From Anniella stebbinsi (lineage: Eukaryota > Chordata > Lepidosauria > Squamata > Anniellidae), in contig JARDYH010000003.1 in NCBI GenBank assembly GCA_029215795.1, positions 31,621,001 to 31,685,000 on the forward strand: DNA of 64,000 bases, read 5' to 3'. Shown piece after piece: positions 42,835 to 53,361 of this stretch. The position numbers and the translations under genes were made by a program. The notes beneath the pieces were generated by a model, which was not told the DNA's origin, searched no databases, and saw only the letters and a list, made by a program, of their open reading frames with translations. The number at the start of each line of letters is the position of its first letter. Positions within the stretch are counted from its first letter, which is position 1.

Positions 42835-43379
42835 CCATATTACGCCAATCGTTTTCCAGCTTCACTGGCTGCCAGTCCAGGTCTGGGCCCGATTCAAAGT
42901 GCTGGTATTAACATTCAATGCCCTAAAAGGCTTGGGGCCAGATTATTTGAAGGAACACCTCCTCCCATCTTCAGGGGTCTTTCTCCATGAGCCCCTGCCA
43001 AAGGAAGCAAGACAGGTGGCTACCAGGAGGAGGGCCTTATTTGCTGTGGCACCCCAGTTATGGAATGAGGTCCCTAGAGAAGTTCACCTAGCACCTACAG
43101 TATACTCTTTTAGATGCCAGGTGAAGACCTTTTTATTTCCTCAGTATTTTAACAGTTTCAGTTTAATTTTTAAATTCGCTGTTTTAAATTTGTATTTTAA
43201 ATCTGTATTAATTTTTGCATTGCTGCTTGGTTTTATCCTGCTTGTGCTCTTGTATTTTTATGCTACATTTTTATACTGTTGTTTATATTTTGAATATTTG
43301 TCATGGTTTAAATTTTTGTAAACTGTCCAGAGAGATTCAGCTATTGGGCAGTATAAAAACACAATAAATAAATAAATAT

Positions 43380-43638
43380 TGAAAAGAGAATTTCAACAGG
43401 TGTCATTGCTATGCACACAGCACCTGGTGAAATTCCCTCCTTCATCATAACAGTTAAAGGTACAGGAACCCTGCCCTCTTTTGTATCTGGTCAAGAGGGC
43501 AGGGCTCCTGCAGGTTTAACTGTTGTGGAATTTTTCAACAGGTGCTGCATGCATTCAAATGACACCTGCTGAAATTCCCTTTTCTATACAACCATTAAAG
43601 ATACAGGAGCCCTGTCCTCCTTTTCCATGTGGTCACCC
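43380..43638. mobile_element. MITE family A copy
   Basis: Follows the L2 A-rich tail. It has both palindromic halves ('gcacctggtgaaattccctcc' and 'gacacctgctgaaattccc') and the end CATGTGGTCACCCAA. The left terminal repeat is lost. The right flank begins ACTTATAAGG, the edge of the LTR-like repeat. Confidence 0.8.
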
Positions 43639-43639
43639 A

Positions 43640-44275
43640 ACTTATAAGGAATCTTTAGACATTGGCAATAAAGCATCTATGGCTAAGTATGTCAATTCTC
43701 AGTCAAAGAGATCTATACTCAGACACTATTGAAGAGGATAACACCCCAATGGCACATTAAGGTTTAAACAGATTCAAATGCATAAGCAAATGGAGTCTTA
43801 CAAGTAGTTTCAAGACTGTGAGGAGCCTTTTTGAGACGTAGACCATACACTCCCACATACTCACACAGGGGAAAGAGAGGCTGGAACCTCTAAAAGCAGA
43901 ATACCTTTCCCTGGGCTGAAGCCGTTTCCTGTAGTCAGAAGCTAGTGTGCATTGCAGCTCCTGGTCTCAGCTCTGGCAAGCAAGAAGCCTAGTGATTTCA
44001 GCAGGAGCCTTTCCTCTGGGAGGAGAGACTCAGCAATTTCAGCAGCAGTGTGGCACCTTACCCTGGGGGTGGCTGGGTAAGGCATCCAGTGGTTTCAGTA
44101 GTACGGCCCTACGCCACTGGGAAAAGGGGGACTCCCGACTCACCAAATCTGAGGGTACTTATACCGTTTACAGAAAAGCAGCGACATCACTGCTCATAAG
44201 CACTGGAAAAGATGCTACTTGCTATGGGAGAAAGACTGAGCTGGCCTTTCATCCCATCTAACCAAAAATGGTGCT
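43640..44275 (-). repeat. LTR-like repeat (minus), partner of 36390-37560
   Basis: Inverted copy of the 36.4-37.6 kb repeat without element C and without the short L2 tail. It therefore provides the uninterrupted version of the repeat (about 630 bp). See the plus copy for shared landmarks. Confidence 0.6.
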
Positions 44276-44513
44276 TGGGAACGATGGTAGAACTTGCCAG
44301 AAACATCCTTTTAACAAAATGATAACACATGCTAATGACTGTGTTAAAGACACATGTCCAGGCTGATCAGGTGTATTACTAATTATCACTTTTGCTTTCC
44401 AGCATTCATATTCTGCTCAAATTTACCCCCACTTTTGCCTTTAGGGAATACATTTAGAGCCATGTATAAACTTGCACATGGTCTAACGAGACTTGCACAC
44501 CTGCCTTTGAGTA

Positions 44514-44670
44514 GGGTGACCATATGAAAAAGAGGACAGGGCTCATGTGTCTTTAACAACTGTATAGAAAAGGGAATTTCAGCAGGTATCATTTGTATGC
44601 ATGCAGCACCTGGTGAAATTCCCTTATCAAACAATTAAAGCTACAGAAGCCCTGTGTAGCATGACCACCC
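44514..44670. mobile_element. MITE family A copy between inverted R-unit ends
   Basis: TAGGGTGACCATATGAAAAAGAGGACAGGG through 'catgaccacccta'. The left flank is the reverse complement of the R-unit start ('gagacttgcacacctgcctttgag') and the right flank is another R-unit start ('cttataagtgggtgtg'). Confidence 0.8.
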
Positions 44671-45290
44671 TACTTATAAGTGGGTGTGTAAATCTGGTAA
44701 GAACATGTGCATCATGTAACACTCTGCCACTGTAATTCAGAGTCCTATAAGCTGGCCCTTTTCCATCACCACCAATTCAGTTAGAATACTTTAAAATCTA
44801 GTAGCTGGTACATGAGGCTTGTACATGAGGCGGGCACCAACATATGATCTAAGAGGAGTCTCGTGAGGCAGTGTGTGTAGTGTTTAGAGAGTTGGCCTAG
44901 GAGTCGGGAGATCTGGATTCTAGTCCCAATGGTGTCTTTGGGCCAGTCACAGACTCTCAGCCCAACCTACCTCACAGGGTTGTTGTAGTTGTGAGGATAA
45001 AATGGAGATGATGAGGGTTATATACTCCACCTTGGGTTCCTTAAGGAGGAAAAGAGACAGGATATCAATGTAATGCACGCATAAATGTATGAATAGTATT
45101 CAGCCCAACAGAGTGAAAGAAGATGCTCAAAACTCAAGATTAACAAACACTGACATAAGTGAACTCCTTTGTGCAACAATGCCAGCCCTGCAACAGTTTG
45201 CTGTCATGCTGGGTGAGACTGCAAAACCTTAACCATCCCTGCAACAAACCATGCTGAGGCACAGAAATTCTGTGTGACATTTACACAATG
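44670..45290 (+). repeat. Segmental duplication, partner of 39005-39690
   Basis: Same order of R unit, spacer, SINE and 'caacaatgccagccctgcaac' as the 39-kb copy, with an extra short tandem duplication ('gtacatgaggc' twice near 44812-44835). Confidence 0.9.
44862..45085 (+). repeat. Sauria-type SINE
   Basis: 'gtgaggcagtgtgtgtagtgtttagagagttggcc' through 'cacagactctcagcccaacctacctcacagggttgttg' and 'gggttccttaaggaggaaaagagacaggatatcaatg'. It shares its insertion point with the SINE at 39227. Confidence 0.88.
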
Positions 45291-45299
45291 GACAGCCTT

Positions 45300-46100
45300 G
45301 TTGGGGTGCCGGGTAACCCTTGCACCTTCCCTAAAAAAATCTACCTAGAGTATTTTGGAAAAGCTTGAATCGCTTTACTAAAGTTTTTTTTCTAGTTGTC
45401 AGCCCCCTCTTTCTAGCCAAATACAAGCAAACCTCATTTTAAAAAGTCCCCTTTTTCCTGCATCCCCCTTCCTTTTGGCCATAGTAACTAAGAGCTCCAT
45501 CACACCAATGACTTAGTGCACTCTCGCCATGTCTGGTGTGTGGATATGCAGCACGGTACTTACATGATGCCGTGCCTGTCCTGCTGACATCCTGCCTCTT
45601 CCCCAGCCTTTCCTAGAACTCAAAAAGTCTGGATTATTTTCCCCAAGCGCATTTAATGCGTCCTAAGCCTCCGTGTAGTTTTAAAGGAACTGGGGGCTTG
45701 AATGGATTTTATCAGGTCCTGTCAGGGAAAAGCAATCGCTCCCGGCAGCTGGCTCCAAGCCTCAATATAAAACCCAAACCTTGCATCCCAGGCTTGAAAG
45801 CATTTTTTAAAATCATACAACGCCTGAATCTCTGTACTCCCTCGATGCCCCCAAAGATCCAGACTAAAGAATTGTTCCATTTTTGCCCAACAGAAAGGTG
45901 GTCTGGTTGAAGTGCTCATCTGACAGGACCTGACTGGAGGAAGAAAGACAAGGGGAGGGGTGGAGTAAAAGAGCAAACGGGTGGAAGAGCAGCTATTCTG
46001 GTGAAATGGATCATAAGCTTGACGCGTTTCTGCATCAGAGGTAAAAAAATGTGGAGGCAAACCGGGGGGGGGGGAATTAGGTGTGATGGAGGTCTAAGTT
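45300..46100. other. Unassigned DNA with a 14-bp perfect inverted pair
   Basis: TCAGGTCCTGTCAG (45712-45725) and its exact complement CTGACAGGACCTGA (45920-45933) bracket 222 bp, which could be a small TIR element; no duplication of flanks was found. 'caatataaaaccc' near 45763 is TATA-like. The region lies just upstream of the gag-like remnant, so it could include a decayed LTR. Confidence 0.4.
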
Positions 46101-46236
46101 ACTCCTAGTATTTGCCCCCTACTGGTGGCTGAGTAAGAGTACTAGTTTTAAGTAATCCAGTTGGAAAAGAATCTTCCAAAATTTCTTCTATTAAGGTGGC
46201 ATTAAAGCCAGACAATGAAGTTTCCAGATTGAAAAG

Positions 46237-47345
46237 ATGGGTGCTAATCCATGGGAAACCAGGGCATTTAAAACTCCTGACCCGATTGCCACAGCAAAAG
46301 AATATTTTGAAACCTTCTGCAAGGACTTTCATCCCAGAGGATGCCAGTGCTTCATGGACACTGCCTTCTTTCTGCCTTAGAGATTAAGAATTTGCGGCAA
46401 GAAAGTGAGCATAACCTGAAAGCTAGTGAGGGAAGTGTGCATACACTGGAAGCAGAAGTGCAGGCGTGGAAGAAAAAGGAGTGTGAATGGGCGAGAGGAA
46501 GGTTTGATTTTACCTCTGAGAAGTGCAAGGGGGCATTTCAGGTGAGTGACATGCAAGTAGAAAGATTATGGCCAAACGAGAGCCCAACCTAGCAGAAAGT
46601 GAATGGGCTGCACTTAAAGCACGCTTAGAAGAAGCCCAAACGGCAGCAAGGATTTTAGCAGATCAGAACCGCCTTGTAAAGGTTTCCACAAGCCATGAGG
46701 CGTTTCAGGCTAGCATTCGAGAGCTGCAAAAACAGATCAGCCTCCACAGAGGAGTTGTAGCAGCAGAAGGATGGAGGACTTAACCAAAACTTCCAGCCTT
46801 TCCATAGTCCCACAGTGAATACCAAATGCCCATCCATCCCCCAAACTCCATTTAACCCAGAGGGGCTGGAACCAACATGGAAAGCCCAAGCTGTAGCTCC
46901 AGTGGTGAAGAGAACAGTTCACAGAAGGCCAGGAGAGGAGGCAGGAACCAAAAGAGGTCAGATGGGACCCATGCACAGGAGACTGTAATTTCTTGGTCGG
47001 CAAAAGCCCACCAATCCCATCCTTCTGCAGATGCCATGGATTTAACTCACCAATCCCGTGCTGCAACTGCACCCTCTGACTCTGCACAACTGGGAGTCAG
47101 GAAGAAGTGTGCTGAATTGCAGATTGTTAATGCAGAAGATTGGATGAAAAACCTGGTCAAACTTTTTTCATCTTGGACAAAGTTTGCAAGGACTGTTCTG
47201 TTTAGAAAATCAAAATTCTTTAGAAAACCCTGAAGCATATTTACTCTGGGTAAAGTTTCTGGTTGTATTGACTGATACTATCCCTTGGGTGAACAATCAA
47301 AGAAATTTTAACCGTCAGAATTTCATGAATGCAACTGATGCTGGA
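46237..47345 (+). pseudogene. Gag-like polyprotein remnant with coiled coil
   Basis: The first frame (46237-46380) starts MGANPWETRAF, with Gly at position 2 as in myristoylated matrix proteins. After a frame shift, 46381-46590 gives EIKNLRQESEHNLKASEGSV and a Lys/Glu-rich stretch. After another shift, 46568-46783 gives ALKARLEEAQTAARILADQN and IRELQKQISLHRG, a clear heptad-rich coiled coil. A Ser/Ala/Gln-rich segment (46877-47233) follows, then LLWVKFLVVLTDTIPWV (47240-47290), which could be the start of a capsid domain. At least three frameshifts make it non-functional. No zinc knuckle, protease or RT follows. It could be a retroviral or Ty3-like Gag, or a broken cellular coiled-coil gene. 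Confidence 0.45.
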
Positions 47346-47351
47346 CTTCAT

Positions 47352-47432
47352 GCACGAACTATTTATTTATTATTTTATTTTATTCCATTTATATACCGCC
47401 CCATAGCTGAAGCTCTCTGGGCAGTTTACAGA
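47352..47432 (-). repeat. L2 LINE 3' tail (minus)
   Basis: 'tatttattattttattttattccatttatataccgcccc' through 'agctgaagctctctgggcagtttaca' is the complement of the L2 tail seen at 43320-43378. It truncates the gag-like remnant. Confidence 0.8.
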
Positions 47433-47689
47433 CTAGATTGGCTCTGGGACATATTGATCTTTAAGGGATGACTTGGCAAGAGTTTTTGACTGCTATATGC
47501 TAAACAGTTGACTTATTGAGGGAGACTGGTGCTTTAAGGAAACCCACGCAGCTAGAGCCAGTGCAGGTCTTTACTTACACAAACAATGCCCCCCACTGAA
47601 AGGTTTTGCCTAGATGTGATGCCCTGCCTCTAAAGCAAACAATCACCAATCCCCCTTTCCCAACAGATACAATAGAAATAGAATAGAGC

Positions 47690-47935
47690 CATTGTAGTAG
47701 AGTGGCTAAAATGTTGGACTGGGAGTCTGGAGATCCGACTTCTAGTCTCCACTCGGCCATGGAAACCCACTGGGTGACTTTGGGCCAGTCACAGACTCTC
47801 AGCCCAACCTAACTCACAGAGTTGTTGTTGTAAGGCTAAAATAGAAAGGAGGAGGAGGATTATGTATGCCGCCTTGGGTTCCCTGGAGGAAAAAAGGTGG
47901 GATATAAATGCAATAAATAAATAAATTAAATAGGA
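47690..47935 (+). repeat. Sauria-type SINE
   Basis: 'ttgtagtagagtggctaaaatgttggactgggagtctgg' through 'tagtctccactcggccatggaaacccactgggtgactttgg' and tail 'ggtgggatataaatgcaataaataaataaat'. This is the best preserved copy in the window. Confidence 0.93.
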
Positions 47936-47939
47936 AATA

Positions 47940-48020
47940 ATACAAACCACCCAGAGGGCTTCAGCTATTGGGCAGTATAGAAATGTAGTAAATAAAATAA
48001 ATAAATAAATAAATAAATAG
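47940..48020 (+). repeat. L2 LINE 3' tail (plus)
   Basis: 'accacccagagggcttcagctattgggcagtatagaaatg' followed by (AAAT)n. It lies directly after the SINE tail. Confidence 0.8.
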
Positions 48021-48239
48021 GGAACAACAGATACTCCAACCTTGCACAAAGTCTGGCCCCTTAGCCCTCCAACAGACCTAGTGTGGATCCCTTAAGGAAT
48101 CACACTTGGCAAGAACTGTGTAATATGGGGGAACCCATGGATAAATACCATTTGTAGCCCACACATGTGCTCCTGGATGCACTGGCAAAATTACAGAAAG
48201 AACAAGCCCTTCAGGCTCCAGCACCTGTAGCTACAGTTA

Positions 48240-49030
48240 GAAATCCTTTGCTAGACCAAGAACCTGATAAACAGCCTTTTTAGGGATTCTGGGCTTTCCT
48301 TAGACCTTCCCTAAAGATTTCTAGCTATGGTATTTTGGGAAGATCCACCTGGAGTTCTAAAGTGGGAGAGATCCGGAAAATCTAGCCCAGTTAAAGACAT
48401 AAACAAATGCACTGAACAAGTTCAAACTGGGTTTCTAAAGAGAAACTCAGCCAGCAGAATACACATGTCCCTCATACAAAACTCCCATCTATGAAGGGAA
48501 ACAAAGCAAAGAAAACCTTCCAGAGATAGTTAGTGATCTCGGTGTCGAGCCTAAGAAAAAGAGTTCTTTAACTCAGGAATTACAAGTAAAAGACACTACT
48601 GAAAACAAAGATCAAGAACTCTGTGTGACTTTAAAACCTGCACCTCTTAAGTCCAAGTAAAGAAAACAGTCATAACAAACAAGTTCTCCAAGCCCCTAAC
48701 GAACAGTGTCGTTTGCTTGCTAACAAGTTGTTTTTCAATACAGAAAAACTTCCAAAGGTAGAGCTTCCAGCTGCAAGACTTGTCAGCCTACAATCTGCTA
48801 GCTACATCAAAGTAGACCAAATTCGTCAAGCTCAAGATTCTATGCACCCTAACTGTAAAGACTCATCCAGTGCTAGCATTACATTTCCCCCCTTTCAGAT
48901 ACCAGCAATAAGCAGCAAAATACAAGACCAAGGTGTGCAAATACTAATTGCATTTCCCTTTCCTAACAGCCCAGGTAAAGACAAATATAATACTTACCTA
49001 AGGAACTTCTTGCTACTGCAGAATAGGCCA
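48240..49030 (+). pseudogene. Retroelement-like coding remnant, third copy
   Basis: A 107-codon frame (48713-49036) contains KLFFNTEKLPKVELPAARLV and 'QAQDSMHPNC'. It corresponds to 'cctaataaacagcc...aaaggtagaacctccaactgcagg' at 41510-41575 and to 'caagg(t/a)g(t)gcaaatactaat' at 41.8 kb. This copy has some stops removed relative to the others. Function unknown; see 41035-41835. Confidence 0.4.
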
Positions 49031-49129
49031 GCATAAGCATTTGTGAGTTGCAATGTACTTATGCTATTAACATTTCTTTGTTTTGAACATACAGGGGTAA
49101 AATCCAAAGAAAGAAAAAGCGAAAGACAA

Positions 49130-49325
49130 TTGAATTGAGCAGTACATAATCCTCCTCTTCTCCATTTTATCTTCACAACAACCACCCTGTGAGGTAGGTT
49201 GGACTTAAGAGTCTGTGACAGGCCCAAAGACACCCAGGGGACTTCCATGGCCGAGGAGTGACTAGAACCCGGCCCTCTCGACTCCCAGGCCAACACTCTA
49301 ACCACTACAGCACACTGCCTCACAA
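49130..49325 (-). repeat. Sauria-type SINE
   Basis: Minus-strand copy: 'ctcctcttctccattttatcttcacaacaaccaccctgtgaggtagg' through 'ccaacactctaaccactacagcacactgcctcac'. Its neighbour (49326-49540) is the inverted R-unit block, so this SINE corresponds to those at 39227 and 44862. Confidence 0.9.
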
Positions 49326-49540
49326 GAGTCCTCTTAGACAATATGTTGGTGCCCATCTCACACATAAGCCCCTTATATCAGCTACTAGGGTTTTATATCA
49401 GCTACTAGGGTTTTAAAGTATTCTAACAATGGAAAAGGGCCAGCTTGTGGAACTCTGAATTACAGGAGCAGAGCGTTACATGAGCTGCTCTAGTTGCACA
49501 CACTCTAACGAGACTTACACACCCGCTTTAAGTAGGGTGG
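49326..49540 (-). repeat. Inverted R-unit block
   Basis: Reverse complement of 39005-39225, with a local tandem duplication ('tatatcagctactagggtttta' twice near 49373-49412). It ends 'cacacccgctttaag' against a family A MITE. Confidence 0.88.
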
Positions 49541-49683
49541 TCATGCTACGCAGGGCTCCTGCAGTTTAAAATATTGTGATGAAGAGGGAATTTCAGCAGG
49601 TGTTGCATGCATACAAATGACATTTTTTCAATATAACTGTTAAAAAATCAGGAGCCCTGTCCTCCTTTCCATATGGTCACCCA
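49540..49683. mobile_element. MITE family A copy
   Basis: TAGGGTGGTCATGCTACGCAGGGCTCCTGCAG through CATATGGTCACCCAA; internally shortened. Confidence 0.8.
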
Positions 49684-49802
49684 ACAAATTCAGACACATT
49701 ACAGGAAGAGGATCCAAAAGTTGAATTACAAGCAGCAGCTAACAAAGATCCTGCATGGAGACCCCAGATTCAAAAATGGAAAAATGTATGACTTGTTTAC
49801 AA

Positions 49803-49981
49803 GCCCTGCCCTCGTTTGTATCTAGTCATGCTAGGCAGGGCTCCTGCAGCTTTAACTGTAGTGATGGACAGGATTTCACCAGGTGCTGCATCCATACAAA
49901 TGACACCTGTTGAAATTCCCTTTTATATACAACTGCTAAAGATTCAGAAGCCCTGTCCTCCTTTTCATATGATCACCCTAG
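49803..49981. mobile_element. MITE family A copy, duplicated with its flank
   Basis: 'aagccctgccctcgtttgtatctagtcatgctagg...' through CATATGATCACCCTAGG. It corresponds to 39741-39906. Confidence 0.8.
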
Positions 49982-50220
49982 GCATTGTTTGCTGGGTTAG
50001 GCTAGTAAACCAGGTGCAACCCATCCTAGACAGAGATAGCCTAAGAAACAGAGGAAGTTGTGTCACTTTACCCCAAGTCAAATCCTTGATCCATCTGGCT
50101 CAATATTATTTATACCAGGGGAGGGGAATGTGTGGTTCCTGACCTGCACGTGGCCACTGCTTCCCCCCTCCCCATTGTGGCCTGGGCTATCACCCAGTAT
50201 TCCCTGGTGCAACCCCCCCT
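49982..50220 (+). repeat. Paralogous block holding the empty site of element B
   Basis: 'ggttaggctagtaaaccaggtgcaacccatcctagacagagatagcct' continues directly into 'gtcactttaccccaagtcaaatccttgatccatctggctcaa', whereas at 39.9 kb the 355-bp element separates the same two halves. Confidence 0.88.
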
Positions 50221-50644
50221 CCCGAAAAAGGTTTTCTGGTCTTGGAGAAGAGCAGGAAAATAGGTTCCATAGGATATTGAGGCCTTGCACAGTGCATCGC
50301 AGATGTCGCGCATATAACTTTCTGGCCAGCCACTGAGCTCTGATTGCCTTGATTCCTCCATGTTAACCCTCTTCAAATTTCAGATCATGCCTCAGGACAA
50401 CCACCACAGAAGACCCCACCTTAAAATATTTTATGCTGGTTTCTAAACTTTCTTTTTTAAGCCAAACAGAAGGAAAAACAAAGAATTCAATGCTTTTTAT
50501 AATGAAAACCCAATATTGTGGAAGCAGATATGCCTACATGACTTTTTGGCACCTTTGTTTGAGCCAATTAGCAAAGACACCCCCACCCACCCCCGGCTGT
50601 CTTGCTCACCTGAACCTGCAAAAGCCGGAGATATGCACCCACTA

Positions 50645-50812
50645 GGGTCACCCTATGAAAAGGAGGACAGGGCTCCTGTATCTTTAACAGTTGTATAGAA
50701 ATGGGAATTTCAGCAGGTGTCCTTTTTGTGCATGCAGCACCTGGTGAAATTCCTTCAGCACAACAGTTAAAGCTGCAGAAGCCCTGCCCTCTTGACCAGA
50801 TGCAAAACACTA
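50645..50812. mobile_element. MITE family A copy
   Basis: 'tagggtcaccctatgaaaaggaggacagggctcctgtatctttaacagttgtatag' through 'gccctgccctcttgaccagatgc'. Confidence 0.8.
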
Positions 50813-50819
50813 TATGAAA

Positions 50820-51870
50820 AGTGATAAAAACAGCAAACTCGATCCATGAGATACTCCTGCGCAGTGAGATAAAGAGGATGCCTTCCTCCCACTTTCTGCT
50901 AACAAGAGTACCCCCTCCCCACTTTCTTTCCCAGAGAAGGAGCTCAAGAGATCTCCCCATCATTTCACAAATCAGCAGATAAGGAGAGTTAAGTCATTTG
51001 CACTATCTTCTATTTTCCTTCTAAGTGATCCATGCTCCAATTATTATCTTTTCCTCCCTTTTTCCTGATATTCCATCCTGTTCCAAACGCCAAAACCAAT
51101 TGCCTTTGGAACTCCTTTCACACCTCTCCATCTACCCTACATTTGCTCTCACCCCTTCCTTCAAAGCTTACACAACCCCCCCCAATAGTCTGCTAAAACT
51201 CTTTCCTTCCACATTCTCCCCTTCCCCTATAACCAGCTACACACACACACCCCTTGTTAAGAGTCAAAGCTGTTCTTTGAGGTGGTGCTGCATTTCTATG
51301 AAGCCTCTTTTAAACAAACACCCATACACACAATTTTCTAAGAATCCCAGTGTACCTAAACTTCAACATTGACTTTTACTACTTGATTATCTGGAACTTT
51401 CTCACTGTTGATGTATGATTCTAATTCCCCAGGTGTGTGATTTTAATTCATTTAAAATGAATGAATAAAAGAATTACTTTCAAAGACCTTGTACTGGTCC
51501 CCGACTCTTCAGCTTTTAGGGGTATCAGGTTTTCCTAAGCACCCAGAGTTACACACCAAACATCCCTCAGGTATGGGATTGGTTTACATGCACAAGAGCT
51601 GCATGTCCATGTAAATTAAAGCATACTTCATAACAATATGGAGACACAAATCTGCACAAGGGAGCTGAATGAGGGGCAGAGAATATCCCGACAAGGCCTG
51701 CTTTTTTCCCCAGTCTCCTAGCTGGCCACGGTGTTGCTTACACCTCACTTTTGACACCAACATTTCCTGCACAGCAGTCATGACAGTCTTGGGAAGGAAG
51801 TCCCAGGGCTCAACATTACTGTGCAAGTTTCTATTTCTTGCACCAGGCTGGAAATTTGCCTCCCAAAGTT
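50820..51870. other. Unassigned DNA
   Basis: It is pyrimidine-rich on the plus strand at 51040-51260 with a short (CA)n near 51240. A 115-codon frame (51025-51372) of biased composition has no recognisable domain. Confidence 0.4.
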
Positions 51871-51872
51871 CT

Positions 51873-52165
51873 AGGGTGACTATATGAAAAGGAACTGTTG
51901 TATCTAACAGTTGTATAGAAAAGGGAATTTCAGCAGGTGTCCTTTGTATGCATGCAGCATCTGGTGAAATTCCCTCTTCATCACAACAGTTAAAGCTGCA
52001 GGAGCCCTGCCCTCTTTTGTATCTGGTCCCGCAGGGCAGGGCTCCTACAGTTTTAACTGTTGTGATGAAGAGGGAATTTCAACAGGTGCTGCATGCACAC
52101 AAATGACCCTTTTTTAAAAGTTAGAAAAAGGAGCCCTGTCCTCCTTTTCATACCGTCACCCTACC
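51873..52165. mobile_element. MITE family A, near-complete copy
   Basis: 'tagggtgactatatgaaaaggaactgttg' through both palindromic halves ('cctcttcatcacaacagttaaag' and 'cagttttaactgttgtgatgaag') to CATACCGTCACCCTA. Confidence 0.85.
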
Positions 52166-52616
52166 CAATCTTTTCTGTCTATGGCAGAAGAAGCCAACAG
52201 TGCTGGGGGTTCATCTACACAGCAGATCTCAGAGCAGGATTGTGACTACACTGGGCAAAAACGCAGCTGACTGCCTCAGCTCTGACAGAAACTGCCCAGT
52301 GGCTAGGAAACAGTCCAGTAGAATTTTGCAAGCCTTTCTGTGACTTGATGCTGCCAGGAAAGGAAGGCTGCAGTGGGGGTGGGGTGGCAATAGGGGATAC
52401 TGTGGCAATAGGGGATTCTGTGGCTGTGCATGCACTTGCTGAGCATTAGTGGGCTTAGCTGCTAAGGAAGGCTAAGGGGCAGAAGGAGCTGGCTCCCACA
52501 TTTTAGAGGCTCCAGGACCCAAAACAGATTGTCTGTTCCTCCTCAGACGGGTTCACAGCCTGGGAGCGCAGTTAGATCTGGCCTTTTTCATAGTATCTTT
52601 GTTTATTGGGAAGCAT
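52166..52616. other. Unassigned DNA
   Basis: It contains 'catctacacagcagatctc' near 52213, faintly like the GATCTACAC ends of element C, but no partner end was found. Confidence 0.3.
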
Positions 52617-52797
52617 TAAGGTAACCATATGTAAGGGAGAACTGAGATCCTGTACCTTTAACAGTTGTATAGAACAGGGAATTTCAGCAGGTGTCCTTTG
52701 GATGTGTGCAGCACCTGGTGAAATCCCCTCTTCATCCCACCAGTGAAAGCTGCAGGAGCCTTTCCCTCTTTTGTATCTGGTCACTCTAGTATACCTC
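52617..52797. mobile_element. MITE family A copy
   Basis: 'aaggtaaccatatgtaagggagaac' through 'gcagcacctggtgaaatcccctcttcatcccaccagtgaaagc' to 'tatctggtcactcta'. Confidence 0.78.
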
Positions 52798-53322
52798 TTT
52801 CCTGTATGGATGTACGATTACATACAACAATGAATAAAATACTAAGACCAATACAATGTAAAACTTACTAATAGCAGTATCCAAAGAAACACCTTAGTGT
52901 TCAGATATACCTCAAACAGAAGTTGCATTTCAATAGGGTTTGTTGGCTCATTTGTTGTTCAGTACAGCCAGGAGAAGACAGGGAGCAAAATAAGTGCCCA
53001 AGTAATGCTCTGATCACCCAGGCCATAACTAGAGCAGACCAGCAAAGGGAGAAAAGCTCCATGAAACCCTTCCACCTAGCTAAAGTACTGGAAAGCTGAG
53101 AGATAATAGGCACTATAGCTGTGGTTATGTAGCTGCAGCTGAATTGAGTCTGGCTCATTAGTATTCACAGCTGGTTGTTCCTTTTCTTGAGTAGACCCCT
53201 CCAATTTCCACCCTTTGGATGCTTTGCTGCACTGAAAGCAGCCATTAAAAAGAGAAAAAAGATTTTTTTATAACTCCCTGCAGCGCTGGCTCAAATCCAG
53301 CCACCACATATTCCCCAGTGGC

Positions 53323-53361
53323 AAACCCTTACCAGCAAAGCTGCAGATTGAAGCAGACCAG
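53323..53361 (+). other. Exon-like cassette, unit 5
   Basis: It is preceded by CCCCAGTG instead of CCCCAGCAG, so the acceptor-like AG is displaced. The donor-like AG/GTAAGC is kept. The sequence 'caaacccttaccagcaaagctgcagattgaagcag' matches units 3 and 4. Confidence 0.3.

Larger units (their letters stand above)
41868..43378 (+). pseudogene. L2-type LINE 3' half carrying two nested insertions
   Basis: With the two insertions ignored, the plus strand encodes the RT catalytic box (CHQYADDTQLY, split by element B), EAVAVLNQCLGTAMDWM, later 'SLGVILDPELSLEAQVA', 'FHLDYCNALYVGLP' and 'HWLPVQVWARFKVLVLTFNA' (interrupted by element C2), then GLGPDYLKEHLLP and VATRRRALFAVAPQLWNEVP. These are typical L2/CR1-clade C-terminal motifs. 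It ends in 'ttgggcagtataaaaacacaataaataaataaat'. It is 5'-truncated within the RT and has frameshifts, so it is inactive. Confidence 0.9.
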
